NCBI RefSeq assembly: GCF_001639725.1
Contig: NZ_LTAW01000007.1
Span: 1-64,000 of the forward strand
Origin: Marinomonas atlantica
Lineage (GTDB): Bacteria > Pseudomonadota > Gammaproteobacteria > Pseudomonadales > Marinomonadaceae
Reading direction: 5' to 3'
DNA: 64,000 nt
Shown: piece by piece, positions 19,387 to 30,404 of the stretch
How positions within the stretch are numbered: position 1 is the first letter of the stretch
Layout: each line of letters opens with the position of its first letter
Program-made: the position numbers and the translations under genes
The notes under the pieces: model-generated
What the model was told of the DNA's origin: nothing
Databases searched by the model: none
The model's input: only the letters and a program-made list of their open reading frames with translations

Positions 19387-20235
19387 ATGATGGACGCGCT
19401 AATAGCGTTTTATTCCACGTACGAAGTGCAGATTTTTCTAATCGCCAAAAATGTTGTATTAGCATGCTTGGTAGTCGTGATGGCTACTTTCATTTCTAAG
19501 TTGGCAAGAAAAGGGGTATATGCTGGTGCTGCACGGCTCAGTCAGAATGACGAAATAATTGCTCTGTTGCTGTCAAAAATAGCCGCTTACGCTGTGTATT
19601 TGATTGGCTTGGTGATTATTCTCGATTTGTTTGGGGTAAATACAGCCAGCCTAGTGGCTTTGGTTGGTGCTGCGGGGTTGGCCGTTGGCTTAGCATTGAA
19701 AGATACGCTGAGTAATATTGCAGCAGGTATCATGATCTTATTTCTCAAACCCATTAAGAAAGGGGAGTATGTTGAATTCAATGGCTATATGGGGACGGTT
19801 TCATTCATAGGCCTGTTTACCTCTGAATTTGAAACGGCAGATGGTTTATACATATCAAGTCCCAACAGCAATGTTTGGAACGCAACCATTCGTAATTACA
19901 GTCGAAACAGCAAGCGTCGACTAGAAGTGACCGTTGGGATTTCTTACAAAGATTCCATAGATACAGGTATGAAAGTGTTGCTTGAGCTTGCCTCTGAATT
20001 CACTGTCATAATGAAAGATCCAGCTCCGCAAGTGATTGTACATATGTTGGCAGATAGTTCAGTGAACCTTCAGCTCCGAGCTTGGACCACCCCCGATAAG
20101 TTCTGGGATACTTACTGGGCGCTCCAAAAACAAGTCAAGCCTCGTATTGAGGCGGCTGGTCTTACGATTCCTTTCCCTCAGCGGGATTTGCACATTATTA
20201 AAAATAACGAGCTCAATGAGAATAGCCCTAAATAA
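19387..20235 (+). CDS. mscS: Small-conductance mechanosensitive channel, MscS family
   Basis: The 282-residue length is typical of E. coli MscS (286). Three membrane helices occupy about residues 15-110. The pore-lining TM3 is recognisable as VGAAGLAVGLALKDTLSNIAAG, quoted here as the Gly/Ala-rich stretch at about 96-117. A beta-domain follows (GEYVEFNGYMGTVSFIGLF) and then a C-terminal cytoplasmic vestibule. The role, known for the family, is release of solutes during hypo-osmotic shock. GAGGAG precedes the start; the second ATG at 19390 is an alternative. A terminator hairpin overlaps the stop codon. Confidence 0.93.
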   Translation: MMDALIAFYSTYEVQIFLIAKNVVLACLVVVMATFISKLARKGVYAGAARLSQNDEIIALLLSKIAAYAVYLIGLVIILDLFGVNTASLVALVGAAGLAVGLALKDTLSNIAAGIMILFLKPIKKGEYVEFNGYMGTVSFIGLFTSEFETADGLYISSPNSNVWNATIRNYSRNSKRRLEVTVGISYKDSIDTGMKVLLELASEFTVIMKDPAPQVIVHMLADSSVNLQLRAWTTPDKFWDTYWALQKQVKPRIEAAGLTIPFPQRDLHIIKNNELNENSPK

Positions 20236-20248
20236 GGGCTATTTTTTT
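20221..20248 (+). terminator. Terminator overlapping the mscS stop codon
   Basis: Arms AATAGCCCT (20221-20229) and AGGGCTATT (20235-20243) are perfectly paired and followed by T residues. The TAA stop lies at the loop and the right arm, so the last codons form the left arm. Confidence 0.88.
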
Positions 20249-20466
20249 GCCCTAAAGAAAATGCTAGGTTGTAAGGGCTGAGCAATTCATGTGGCGGTTT
20301 AGCTTCATCATTTAAAATTACTATTAGATTGATCAGTAAATGAAATTTTCTAAATTGAGAGTAAAGGCATATTGTTAAACCTACTTTAACGATCCAGCAT
20401 AAAGCGATCTTAAATGTTGCAGCACAACACAGTATTTTTTCATCTATCCTTAATTTAGTCAGATGA

Positions 20467-22701
<2,235 letters not shown>

Positions 22702-22741
22702 TGTGTATTGAATGAGTGCATAGCTGCTCATGCCTTAAACA

Positions 22742-22775
22742 AAAGCGTCTTAGTTTCTGACTAAGGCGCTTTTTT
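22742..22775 (+). terminator. Terminator after katG
   Basis: A 12-bp stem with one G-T wobble (AAAGCGTCTTAG paired with CTAAGGCGCTTT), a 7-nt loop and a T-tract to 22775. Confidence 0.9.
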
Positions 22776-22850
22776 AATGTTGAATGCTCGCTGAAAGTCG
22801 ATAACATTCTCTATTCGCATTTTTGTAATGTAATTATTTGGACTTGTCTC

Positions 22851-23387
22851 ATGATTGTAAAACGTACACCACTGCATACTCGTAACATCTCCATAAATGG
22901 TTTTAAACGAGAAGATGATTTATGGGAAGTTGAAGGTGTGCTGCAGGATACCAAAGGGTATCCATTCTCACTTGATGATCGTGGTGTAATCGAGGAGGGT
23001 GAATATCTACATCAAATGGTTTTAACATTAGTATTTGATGGCACGTTTACTATTCGTGATGTACGAGCGCAAATGCATGATACGCCATTCTTAGATTGCT
23101 CCGGTGCAGCACCGCAATACGAGAAACTCATTGGTTTGCAAATTAAAAAAGGCTGGATGACAGAGGCAAAGGAAGTGTTGGGGCGAACTACAAGTTGTAC
23201 TCATCTAACTGAAATGCTGCCAGCTTTAGCTACGGCAGCATTGCAAACAGTACGTGGATATAAGTTAAATTTCGAACCTACTTATGCCTCAGGTTCAGAA
23301 GAGCGTAGCACTGTGCGTAATACCTGCCACGGTTTTCGTGACGGCGGTCGGGCACAGCGTCGCTTATGGCCCGATGCATCCGAATAA
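22851..23387 (+). CDS. DUF2889 domain protein
   Basis: A 178-residue protein matching the DUF2889 pattern as I remember it: HTRNISINGFKREDDLWEVEG at the start (quoted in part: FKREDDLWEVEG, with DTKGYPF after it), then LTLVFDGTFTIRDV, and GRTTSCTHLTEML followed by a LATAALQT-like helix. The conserved Cys-Thr-His-Leu motif suggests a metal or catalytic site, but the family has no established function. No signal peptide. Not obviously part of an operon. Confidence 0.8.
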   Translation: MIVKRTPLHTRNISINGFKREDDLWEVEGVLQDTKGYPFSLDDRGVIEEGEYLHQMVLTLVFDGTFTIRDVRAQMHDTPFLDCSGAAPQYEKLIGLQIKKGWMTEAKEVLGRTTSCTHLTEMLPALATAALQTVRGYKLNFEPTYASGSEERSTVRNTCHGFRDGGRAQRRLWPDASE

Positions 23388-23595
23388 TTCAAATATGGTG
23401 TCGTTTTTTGAGAGATTGCACATGGTGGTATCAAGAATTATTTAAAGGTATGGTGTTAGATAAAAGTGTGCAAAATGTGGGAATTTAGAGAGCTTAGTGA
23501 GCCTAAGGTATTAATATTATTGATTTTTTAATAATACTGTAACGTTTGGGGGCTCTAATATAAAGTATAGTCAAATATTAAATTTTAGAGACTTT

Positions 23596-25239
23596 ATGTC
23601 AGCTCCAGCTCCTCTTATCATTATCAAAGATGACCTAACTTTTTTATTAAGTGAAATAGAAAAGCACGGTGTGTACACAGAGCTACTTTTTAAAACAGGC
23701 TCTCCTGATATCTTAAGAAGTATTCGTGCTCGTCGCGGTTACGTCCAAACTCTGCGTGAAAAAATAGAACTGGCTTGTGCCCGCTTGCTTGAGCGTCGCA
23801 AGCTAGGGACGTCCTACTATAATCAAGTCATCGCCGTTCGCGGGTTAGCGAATGCATTGGCTGCACTCGCTCAAGGTTTTTTAGATACTGTCAACGCGGG
23901 CTCTCTCGACGAGCAATTTGAACACCCTGATAGCAAAAACTGTCTTAAATTTATCAAGCGGATTAATCGAACTATTGCTTTGGTTAAGGTTGGTTTTTCT
24001 GAAGATATTCGACGTACAGGTATAAAAGTTGCTCGCCGCTCAGAAAAGCTAAAATCCATGTATGACGATATTCAAGTCGAAACCCTAAGTCAAAAAGGGC
24101 TTTTATTGGATCTAGAGTTGCAAGCCTCCATACTGTGCAATGGTTGCTTGCGTCGATTGGTTGATCAACTGTCTGATGTGGCGGAAACGTTGATAAAAGT
24201 CGACCTTGGTCATGTGGCAACGCTTAAAAACTACAAGCATCTTAAGCACGTTACTTCAGAGCTCAATTACGATTTGAATGATGTAAAGGTACGTCGTTTA
24301 GCATTAACTCGATCAGGTAGTGCGATTGCTTCAGTGTCACATCAGAATGCCGTTGGTCAGCATGTGCTGGCCGTATACAAAGAAGGGGATCGAACTAAGA
24401 TCGACGAAGAGGTTCAAGGTGTTCAAAACTGGCGTAACGTGGACCCCAAACTTGCTCCTGATGTTCTAGTGAAAACCCAATCCGACGGTGAAACCTCTGC
24501 ATTACTGATAGAACACATTCCTGGAAAAACGCTCGAATCGTTGCTTCGTGAAGGAAAAGAGAAGGCGCTGGAAAAAGCGCTTAAAACCCTGTTCAAGACA
24601 CTTAATGATACGTGGCAGGCGACCTTAACGAGTGAGCATTCACGTGCTGATTTTATGCAGCAGTTACGTAAACGTATCAAAGACAGTGCTGGCGTACACC
24701 CAGAGTATTTTACACCTGAGCAGCGAATCTGCGGTTTATTGCGTCCCAGCTTTTATGACATTGTCGATAGAGTAGAAGCGAAAGAAAGTCGTTGGCCTTC
24801 ACCTTTTTCGGTTTTGATTCACGGTGACTTTAATGTCGATAATTTAATATACGACGACGTTGAAGGGCGTATTTACTTTATTGATTTACATCGATCTACC
24901 TACTATGACTATGTGCAAGACATTTCAGTGTTGATGGTCTCGATTTACAGGTTACAAATACTTGAAAAAAATAAACGCAAAGTGATGATGGATTGCGCCA
25001 AAGACATTTATAAATTTGCTCAGCGCTTCGCAAAGCGGCATAACGATGACAATTTTGATCTCAGACTGGCGGCGGGTTTAGCTCGCTCATTTGCGACGTC
25101 TACTCGGTTTGTGCTGGATAAAAAATTGTCAACCAGAATGTATTTGAGGTCTCGCTACTTGTTAGAAATGCTGGCCGCTTTACCTATTGAAAAAGAAGCT
25201 AAGTTTAAGCTTCCACTTAAGGAGTTATACAGTGAATAA
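23596..25239 (+). CDS. PhoU-like helical domain fused to APH-like kinase (GAK-type cluster)
   Basis: A 547-residue, two-part protein. Residues 1-220 are helical bundles resembling PhoU-type domains (ARRGYVQTLREKIELACARLL is characteristic; only part is quoted). Residues 230-520 form a protein-kinase-like fold of the aminoglycoside phosphotransferase/choline kinase type: Lys262 in LAVYKEG, hinge LLIEHIPGKTLESLL, catalytic loop VLIHGDFNVDNLIY (His409, Asp411, Asn416) and metal-binding Asp430 in YFIDLH. It probably phosphorylates a small molecule or the partner in this cluster, but the substrate is unknown. It is first in a tight gene group, and the next gene overlaps its end by 8 nt. The APH part is well supported; the PhoU comparison is by pattern only. 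Confidence 0.8.
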   Translation: MSAPAPLIIIKDDLTFLLSEIEKHGVYTELLFKTGSPDILRSIRARRGYVQTLREKIELACARLLERRKLGTSYYNQVIAVRGLANALAALAQGFLDTVNAGSLDEQFEHPDSKNCLKFIKRINRTIALVKVGFSEDIRRTGIKVARRSEKLKSMYDDIQVETLSQKGLLLDLELQASILCNGCLRRLVDQLSDVAETLIKVDLGHVATLKNYKHLKHVTSELNYDLNDVKVRRLALTRSGSAIASVSHQNAVGQHVLAVYKEGDRTKIDEEVQGVQNWRNVDPKLAPDVLVKTQSDGETSALLIEHIPGKTLESLLREGKEKALEKALKTLFKTLNDTWQATLTSEHSRADFMQQLRKRIKDSAGVHPEYFTPEQRICGLLRPSFYDIVDRVEAKESRWPSPFSVLIHGDFNVDNLIYDDVEGRIYFIDLHRSTYYDYVQDISVLMVSIYRLQILEKNKRKVMMDCAKDIYKFAQRFAKRHNDDNFDLRLAAGLARSFATSTRFVLDKKLSTRMYLRSRYLLEMLAALPIEKEAKFKLPLKELYSE

Positions 25240-26134
25240 ACCCAAAATTGGGGTGGTAGGAATCCCAGGAAAATGGTCTACGGAAGTGCTTGCGGATCGT
25301 TTGGAGGCGTTAACGGGTTTTCGTGCCGTCATTGACATGGCTGACGTGGAACTGCGCTTAGATACGAATCAATTGATGCACGGCGATTTAGACTTAGCTC
25401 AATTAGATGGCGTCATTGTTAAAAAGATCAGTGAAGTATATGCCCCTAGTGCAGAGGACCGCATACTATTTATTTCGCATATCGAAAAACTGGGCGTGCA
25501 AGTATTCAGTTCATCCGAAGCAATCGGAAAATTGATTAATCGATTAAGCGGTACATTAGCCTTGCAGCAAGGTGGTGTACCGATGCCTAAAACACGGGTG
25601 ACTGAGAGCTTAGATCAGGCTTTAGCAGCCGTTTATGAATTTGGTTCAGTGATTTTGAAACCACTTTACTCAACTAAAGCTCGTGGTATGGAAATGCTCA
25701 CAGCTGATCAGGATGAGTCTGAGTTACGTCAAGTTCTTACTGCATACCGTGAGCAAAATAGTTTGTATTACATCCAGCAAACGGTAAAACTGGATGGGCG
25801 TGATCTTGGGATGGTGTTTCTAGGTGGAGAGTATTTCTGCACCTATTCACGAGTAGGAAATAAAGATTCGTGGAATACCACTATTCATAGTGGAGGTCAT
25901 TATGAATTATTTGAACCGACAGAAGAATTGATTGAATTGGGCCGCAAAGCTCAGGCATGTTTTGATTTAAGTTTTACGACAGTGGATATTGCTTTGACCG
26001 ATCAAGGTCCTGTTGTGTTTGAAGTATCTGCCTTTGGCGGCTTTAAAGGGGCTTTAGAAGGGTGTGACCTTGATGCAGCGGGTGCTTACGCAGACTATGT
26101 AGTAGCACAAATTAATCAGCGAGGTGTGGTGTAA
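25232..26134 (+). CDS. RimK-related ATP-grasp enzyme (GAK system type)
   Basis: A 300-residue ATP-grasp ligase-fold protein. ATP-binding Lys143 is in SVILKPLYSTKARGMEML, the DGRDLGMVFLGGEYF strand follows, and the metal-binding region VDIALTDQGPVVFEVSAFGG holds Asp252 and Glu264. RimK-like ligases have E-x-N at the last site; here it is Glu-Val-Ser. Such enzymes join a carboxylate, via acyl-phosphate, to an amine or thiol; the substrate here is unknown. The start is the GTG at 25232 with AAGGAG 7 nt upstream, overlapping the kinase gene. Its stop overlaps the next start (TAATG). The pairing with an HprK-related kinase is what I remember defining the GAK families. Confidence 0.85.
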   Translation: MNKPKIGVVGIPGKWSTEVLADRLEALTGFRAVIDMADVELRLDTNQLMHGDLDLAQLDGVIVKKISEVYAPSAEDRILFISHIEKLGVQVFSSSEAIGKLINRLSGTLALQQGGVPMPKTRVTESLDQALAAVYEFGSVILKPLYSTKARGMEMLTADQDESELRQVLTAYREQNSLYYIQQTVKLDGRDLGMVFLGGEYFCTYSRVGNKDSWNTTIHSGGHYELFEPTEELIELGRKAQACFDLSFTTVDIALTDQGPVVFEVSAFGGFKGALEGCDLDAAGAYADYVVAQINQRGVV

Positions 26135-27219
26135 TGTTGCAGGATCTTTTTAACCCGACGCAATTAATTGCCGCACAGGATAAGTGTGATTATCAGCGCA
26201 TCTATGGCTTTGGGGAGCTGTCCGTCAAAGTAAAAAGTAATTCCGAAGCTTTATTGGATGAGCTAGACCTTTATTACAAGAGCTACGTGAGTTCGAGTAA
26301 CGACGAATCGGGCAAAACGCTTTATGTGATCAATCAAGATAACATTGGCCATGAGCATAATTGGTTAGATGTGCCGCGTGAAGCCGGTAAGCAGGGTAAA
26401 AAAGAAGGTTACCTTGAGAACGCAGAAGGTGGTCGCTGGATTAAAAAATTCAAAACTGGTTTAACGCTACTTCAGCATAAATCAACGCCTACTGTTGTGG
26501 GTGAATGTGAGCAACAGTTAGCTCAGATTGTTAACTTTATTAATAATCAGTGTTTGAACCATTATCTAAGCCAAGGCTTCGAGTTGGGTCATGCCTCTGC
26601 GTTCAGCCGTGATGGAAAGGTGACGGCAATTGCTGCAGGTTCAGGTGGTGGCAAATCCACGCTTATGTTGCGTTGCTTGGAAGATGACGCACGTAAATTT
26701 TTAACGAACGATCGTTTGTTGTTTAAAAATGAAAACGGCAAAGTTTCTGCCGTGGGCATTGCTAAACTGCCTCGTGTAAATCCCGGTACACTATTAAATG
26801 CGCAGCGCTTAAAACACATTTTACCTGTGCAGCGTCAGACTGAGTTAGAAAAAATGCCTATTTCAGAGCTGTGGGGTTTAGAGGAAAAATACGACGTACA
26901 AATTGAAGATGAATACGGTTTGGGGCGAGTCGTGCTACAGGGGGAGTTGGTCAACCTAGTGATGCTTGATTGGGCGCTAAACTCAGATGAACCGACCGCG
27001 CTGTTACCTGTTGATCTGTCTGCTGAAGCGGAAGAAATTGATGGGTTACGTAAGCGTCCAGGGCCATTCTTCCAAGACAGCAATGGTGTTTTTTCTGAAG
27101 ATTTAAATGAATTGGCATCCTTGTCGCAATATTGTCAAGCATTGGCACCGATTAACGTCTATCGTTTAACAGGTAAAATCGATTTTGATCGTGCGTTTGA
27201 GCTATTGGAGACGCTATGA
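26134..27219 (+). CDS. HprK-related kinase (GAK type, HprK-related kinase B)
   Basis: A 361-residue protein with an HPr kinase/phosphorylase-like P-loop core in the second half: AIAAGSGGGKSTLMLRCLE (P-loop at about residues 168-176), then FLTNDRLLF (about 189-196) in the position of the acidic strand of HprK, and GVGIAKLPRVNPGT-like sequence after it. The N-terminal 150 residues are family-specific (ELGHASAF before the P-loop). HPr and other PTS genes are absent, so classical PTS regulation is unlikely. Coupled by overlap to both neighbours (TAATG upstream, ATGA downstream). Target unknown; the phosphatases next door may reverse its reaction. Confidence 0.82.
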   Translation: MLQDLFNPTQLIAAQDKCDYQRIYGFGELSVKVKSNSEALLDELDLYYKSYVSSSNDESGKTLYVINQDNIGHEHNWLDVPREAGKQGKKEGYLENAEGGRWIKKFKTGLTLLQHKSTPTVVGECEQQLAQIVNFINNQCLNHYLSQGFELGHASAFSRDGKVTAIAAGSGGGKSTLMLRCLEDDARKFLTNDRLLFKNENGKVSAVGIAKLPRVNPGTLLNAQRLKHILPVQRQTELEKMPISELWGLEEKYDVQIEDEYGLGRVVLQGELVNLVMLDWALNSDEPTALLPVDLSAEAEEIDGLRKRPGPFFQDSNGVFSEDLNELASLSQYCQALAPINVYRLTGKIDFDRAFELLETL

Positions 27220-27911
27220 GTAAGGTTTGTGCCCTGATACGCCATGGTGCCTACCATCAGTTAAAAAATACTCCCAGTGCGATGCAGCCTTTTGCCTTGA
27301 CTCTGGAAGGTGAGCATGAGGTGCGTCGACAGGCGCGCCTGTTTGGTGAATGGTTAAGTGAATCAGGGTACACCTTGGACTCCGTAGTGGATGCCTCTTC
27401 TTTATTGCGTGCGTGGCAAACTGCTTGTATTTATGTTGAAGAGCTAGGACAGTTTTTCAATAATACGCCGCAAGTGGTGTGTCACTCTGAGCTGTGTGAA
27501 CGTAGCGTTGGCGCCGTAGCGAATCTTCCCCTCGAAGAGATTGAGCGTATTTTAGAGCTTGATCCTCGTTTTGATGTGGCGCCAAAAGGTTGGAAGTCTG
27601 ATAGCCATTATTGTTTGCCATTTGACGGAGCAGAGTCTTTGTTGCAAGCTGGTCAAAGAGTAGCCAATCATATTATGGCTTGGCAAACAGATGAGTCTGA
27701 AAAGTCTAGTAACCGCAGCATTAAATTGATTGTGGGGCACGGAGCGTCGATTAGGCATGCTTCATTTCATCTAAATGTCATAAAATTTTGCGATATTAAG
27801 CGATTAAGTATGCACTATGGGCATCCAGTTGTTTTAGAATTTGTCGGCGATAAGGTAACTCAGCTTTTCGGGGATTGGAAACAGCGACAGACCCATGATG
27901 TTCCCGACTGA
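27216..27911 (+). CDS. Histidine phosphatase family protein
   Basis: A 231-residue phosphoglycerate-mutase-fold phosphatase. The catalytic RHG is Arg9-His10-Gly11 in LIRHGAYH, followed by SSLLRAWQTA (second Arg), CERSVGA (acidic residue region) and the late VGHGASIRH (second His). No signal peptide. ATGA overlap with the HprK-like gene indicates co-translation. In this cluster it is a candidate phosphatase for the product of one of the two kinases; the actual substrate is unknown. Confidence 0.88.
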   Translation: MSKVCALIRHGAYHQLKNTPSAMQPFALTLEGEHEVRRQARLFGEWLSESGYTLDSVVDASSLLRAWQTACIYVEELGQFFNNTPQVVCHSELCERSVGAVANLPLEEIERILELDPRFDVAPKGWKSDSHYCLPFDGAESLLQAGQRVANHIMAWQTDESEKSSNRSIKLIVGHGASIRHASFHLNVIKFCDIKRLSMHYGHPVVLEFVGDKVTQLFGDWKQRQTHDVPD

Positions 27912-27941
27912 TAAAACCTCTAAAAAGGCCTCTAGCTTCTT

Positions 27942-29264
27942 ATGAAGAATCATTTTCCCACAATTTCTGATCTCCCTCTTCATGAGGAAATTCGCGCACG
28001 CTTGCCAAAAGAAGTAGAGCTTTGGCCGCGTGAGGCGTCCTCTTTTAACCACAAAGCGTTAGATACTCATCATCCACTAAATAAGTACTGGCGTAAAAAA
28101 GTGCGCTGGCCATCGCGCCCAGTGGTCTTTATTTCTGATCCTCATGCGGACGCACAAGCGTTTGAAGACTCTTTGATTGCGGCAGGCGTTGCCGATCGTA
28201 AAAAACTAGGCTTGTGCCAACTGAAATTGACTAAGTTTGGTAAGTCTGCAGAGATTATTATAGGCGGTGACTGTTTAGATAAGGGCCCGAGCAATCTGGA
28301 CTTGTTGCGCAGCGTGAAGCAACTGTATCGAATGAATGCGAAAGTTACGCTGTTAGCGGGTAATCACGACTTACGTTTGCGTATGGGATTATTAGCCATA
28401 ACTCGTAAAAAGGACGTGGGTAATCAGCACTTCTTTGTGCGTATGGGTAAGAAAATTGTACCGCTGTTTAAAGAGGTGTTTGAACAGTATTTAGAAGGTA
28501 CAAAATGGGAAAAGAAGGTGCCCGATGAGGAAACGTGCCGTAAGAAGCTATTCCCCGACGAAGATTGGTTTAATGAATTCCCGTTCCATGCTGCTGGCTT
28601 TTTGACGGCTGAGGGGATTGATCGTGAAGTACGTAAGATGCATACCAAAGTTGATAAGTTTGAGCGACATTGTTTAGAGGCTGGATTAACGCTACGCCAT
28701 GTTTACGCAGCCTCCATGCAATGTCAAAAACTGTTTTTAAGTCGTAAGGGAGAATTTAGCTGGTTCTTCCGTAAGATGAAGCTGGTAGAAAAACGTGGTT
28801 CGTTCTTATTTTTGCACGCAGGTTTAGACGATGTAATGGGGCGTATGCTGCTTAAAAATGGCACGCGTTATGCTAATAAAGCTTTCCACCGTAATCTTGA
28901 ACGCCGCGACTTGTTTGGATTCTATTACAGCGCATTAGCGAATACGTTTCGAACAAAATACCGTGATGCGGATTTACCTTTAACGGACCATGGTGTCAAA
29001 GCTGTTCATAAAGCGGGTATTAAGGTTGTTGTACAAGGCCATATTAACCGCATTCAAGGTCAGCGCATCGCCATTAAAAAAGGGTTGGTGCATGTCGAGG
29101 CAGATGTAACATTGGATATTAATTCTCGTATTGCTGAAGGCTTAGAGGGAACCGGTGTCGGTGCTACTCTGATTGGTAAAAAGATGGGCATTGTTGGCAT
29201 CAGTTGTGATTATCCAGCGGTTAAACATTTACCTGAAAAATCACTCAAGCAAATTTACGCGTAG
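27942..29264 (+). CDS. Metallophosphoesterase of the GAK-type cluster
   Basis: A 440-residue calcineurin-like phosphoesterase. The metal ligands are in order: D-x-H (VVFISDPHAD, Asp66 and His68), GGDCLDKG (Asp110), GNHD (Asn141-His142-Asp143), LHAGLD and QGHINR. It is longer than typical Ser/Thr-phosphatase-like members because of an approximately 130-residue helical, basic insert between GNHD and LHAG. It follows the histidine phosphatase by 30 bp and precedes the amphi-Trp gene by 9 bp, so it is probably in the same operon. Substrate unknown. Confidence 0.87.
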   Translation: MKNHFPTISDLPLHEEIRARLPKEVELWPREASSFNHKALDTHHPLNKYWRKKVRWPSRPVVFISDPHADAQAFEDSLIAAGVADRKKLGLCQLKLTKFGKSAEIIIGGDCLDKGPSNLDLLRSVKQLYRMNAKVTLLAGNHDLRLRMGLLAITRKKDVGNQHFFVRMGKKIVPLFKEVFEQYLEGTKWEKKVPDEETCRKKLFPDEDWFNEFPFHAAGFLTAEGIDREVRKMHTKVDKFERHCLEAGLTLRHVYAASMQCQKLFLSRKGEFSWFFRKMKLVEKRGSFLFLHAGLDDVMGRMLLKNGTRYANKAFHRNLERRDLFGFYYSALANTFRTKYRDADLPLTDHGVKAVHKAGIKVVVQGHINRIQGQRIAIKKGLVHVEADVTLDINSRIAEGLEGTGVGATLIGKKMGIVGISCDYPAVKHLPEKSLKQIYA

Positions 29265-29273
29265 TAGCAGAGT

Positions 29274-29540
29274 ATGAAGTCAAAAACAGAATTTAAACAC
29301 GAAGCATTACTGGAAGCGGATGACATTCAAGGGGTGCTTGAAGCACTTTCTAAAGGTTTATCGAAAGGTAAAATGGAATTCAGTGATGCAAAAGAGAGTA
29401 CGCTTGAGCTTCAGCCCAAGGGGCTTATGCACTTAAAGGTGACCGCCAGTGAAGAAGATGGCCGCCAGCAATTTGAAGTGAAAGTTCGATGGGAAAAGCG
29501 TCCTAAATCTTTGTCTAAGACGCCGCCTAAAATCAAATAG
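29274..29540 (+). CDS. amphi-Trp domain protein
   Basis: A small (88-residue) protein with an initial helix rich in Glu and Lys, a GLSKGKMEF turn, beta strands and VKVRWEKRP with the conserved Trp, then a basic Pro-rich tail. This matches the short 'amphi-Trp' domain that I recall being repeatedly encoded beside the HprK-related kinase/ATP-grasp pair. Its small size makes it a plausible carrier, target or adaptor, but this is inference. Last gene of the cluster; it ends 8 bp from a convergent nuclease gene. Confidence 0.75.
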   Translation: MKSKTEFKHEALLEADDIQGVLEALSKGLSKGKMEFSDAKESTLELQPKGLMHLKVTASEEDGRQQFEVKVRWEKRPKSLSKTPPKIK

Positions 29541-29548
29541 TAACTGTT

Positions 29549-29971
29549 TTAAAGGTTGCACCAGCCTTCACGAGTACCCCCGTGATAGCTGCGTGCATGA
29601 CCTGACACGATCAATGCTTCTGACAATGATTGGTCATCTACATAAACGTCCGCTAATAACCTGAAGTATTTCCCTCGCTTTATATTCCTGAGTTCAATAT
29701 TACTGCCATTTTCTAGGAACGCTCTTGTGTAATCACGTGCGGCCTTTGCTTGGGCTTTCTCACTCGGGCATTTGCCGCGTATTTCCGCAGCGTCAACACC
29801 GTTGACTCGGATGGGGATGTTTTTGCCGACAATATCAGGCCAGTTACTGATATCTACTCGAAAGGTATCTGCATCGTAGACGGAGTTAATACGTTCGACC
29901 TTGATGTTGCTGCTAGCAAAAGAAGAAAGACTGGCTAATAAGCCGGTTATAACGACAGCGTAACGAATCAC
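29549..29971 (-). CDS. Exported thermonuclease-like (SNase fold) protein
   Basis: A 140-residue protein with an N-terminal signal peptide (about 20 residues, ending near SFASS), then the staphylococcal-nuclease fold: VYDADTFRVD (metal-binding Asp), IRVNGVDAAEIRGKC (Arg and Glu corresponding to the catalytic Arg35 and Glu43 of SNase) and RGKYFRLLADVYVD (Arg corresponding to Arg87). Two Cys (KC and WCNL) could form a disulfide. It is probably periplasmic or secreted and degrades nucleic acid. Single gene, convergent with the preceding cluster. Confidence 0.87.
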   Translation of the reverse strand: MIRYAVVITGLLASLSSFASSNIKVERINSVYDADTFRVDISNWPDIVGKNIPIRVNGVDAAEIRGKCPSEKAQAKAARDYTRAFLENGSNIELRNIKRGKYFRLLADVYVDDQSLSEALIVSGHARSYHGGTREGWCNL

Positions 29972-30158
29972 GGCAATTACTCCCTAATATGGTTTGTCAC
30001 AGCCGTGTGATTATTCGATCCATCTATAAGCAGCAATAATAGGTTCACTGAATTTTAAGTCAACGTGATTTGCAGTTCGCTCTATTTTATAGGGGTTTTT
30101 AATCTTGTCTTGAGTTCCTTTCATTCAACCTATGTCACGCTTATGTTAGAGTACGCGC

Positions 30159-30331
30159 GCTAGAGGTTGTTGGCGCAAAGGCCAGCACGAAGAGGGAAGT
30201 CAGCGCGATTCTGACACTGCCCCCGCAACGGTAATTAAAGTTAAGCTTTGTCTTTTTACGCCACTGTGGTTTTTTCATGGGAAGGCGACAAAGTTGGTGA
30301 TGCCGCTTTATGAGTCCGGAGACCTGCCTTA
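30159..30331 (+). ncRNA. Cobalamin riboswitch (AdoCbl class)
   Basis: Conserved blocks are present in order: GGGAAGT with CTGACACTGCCCCCGCAACGG (core; quoted in part as TGCCCCCGCAACGG), GCCACTG, GGGAAGGCG, GATGCCG and the B12 box AGTCCGGAGACCTGCC (30313-30328). It lies about 75 bp before btuB. A short perfect hairpin (30339-30355, arms AGCTTGT/ACAAGCT) follows without a T-tract, so control is more likely at translation than by termination. Confidence 0.95.
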
Positions 30332-30404
30332 AGCGTGGAGCTTGTAATACAAGCTATTTATTTACAGCTGTACGGGCGAGTGCAGTGTTAATGCAGATGA
30401 CAAT

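Noticed and set aside
26134..27219. HprK-like protein as a classical HPr kinase of the sugar phosphotransferase system.
   Set aside because: Only the P-loop core is similar; no HPr, EI or sigma-54 modulation genes are nearby and the N-terminal half is different.
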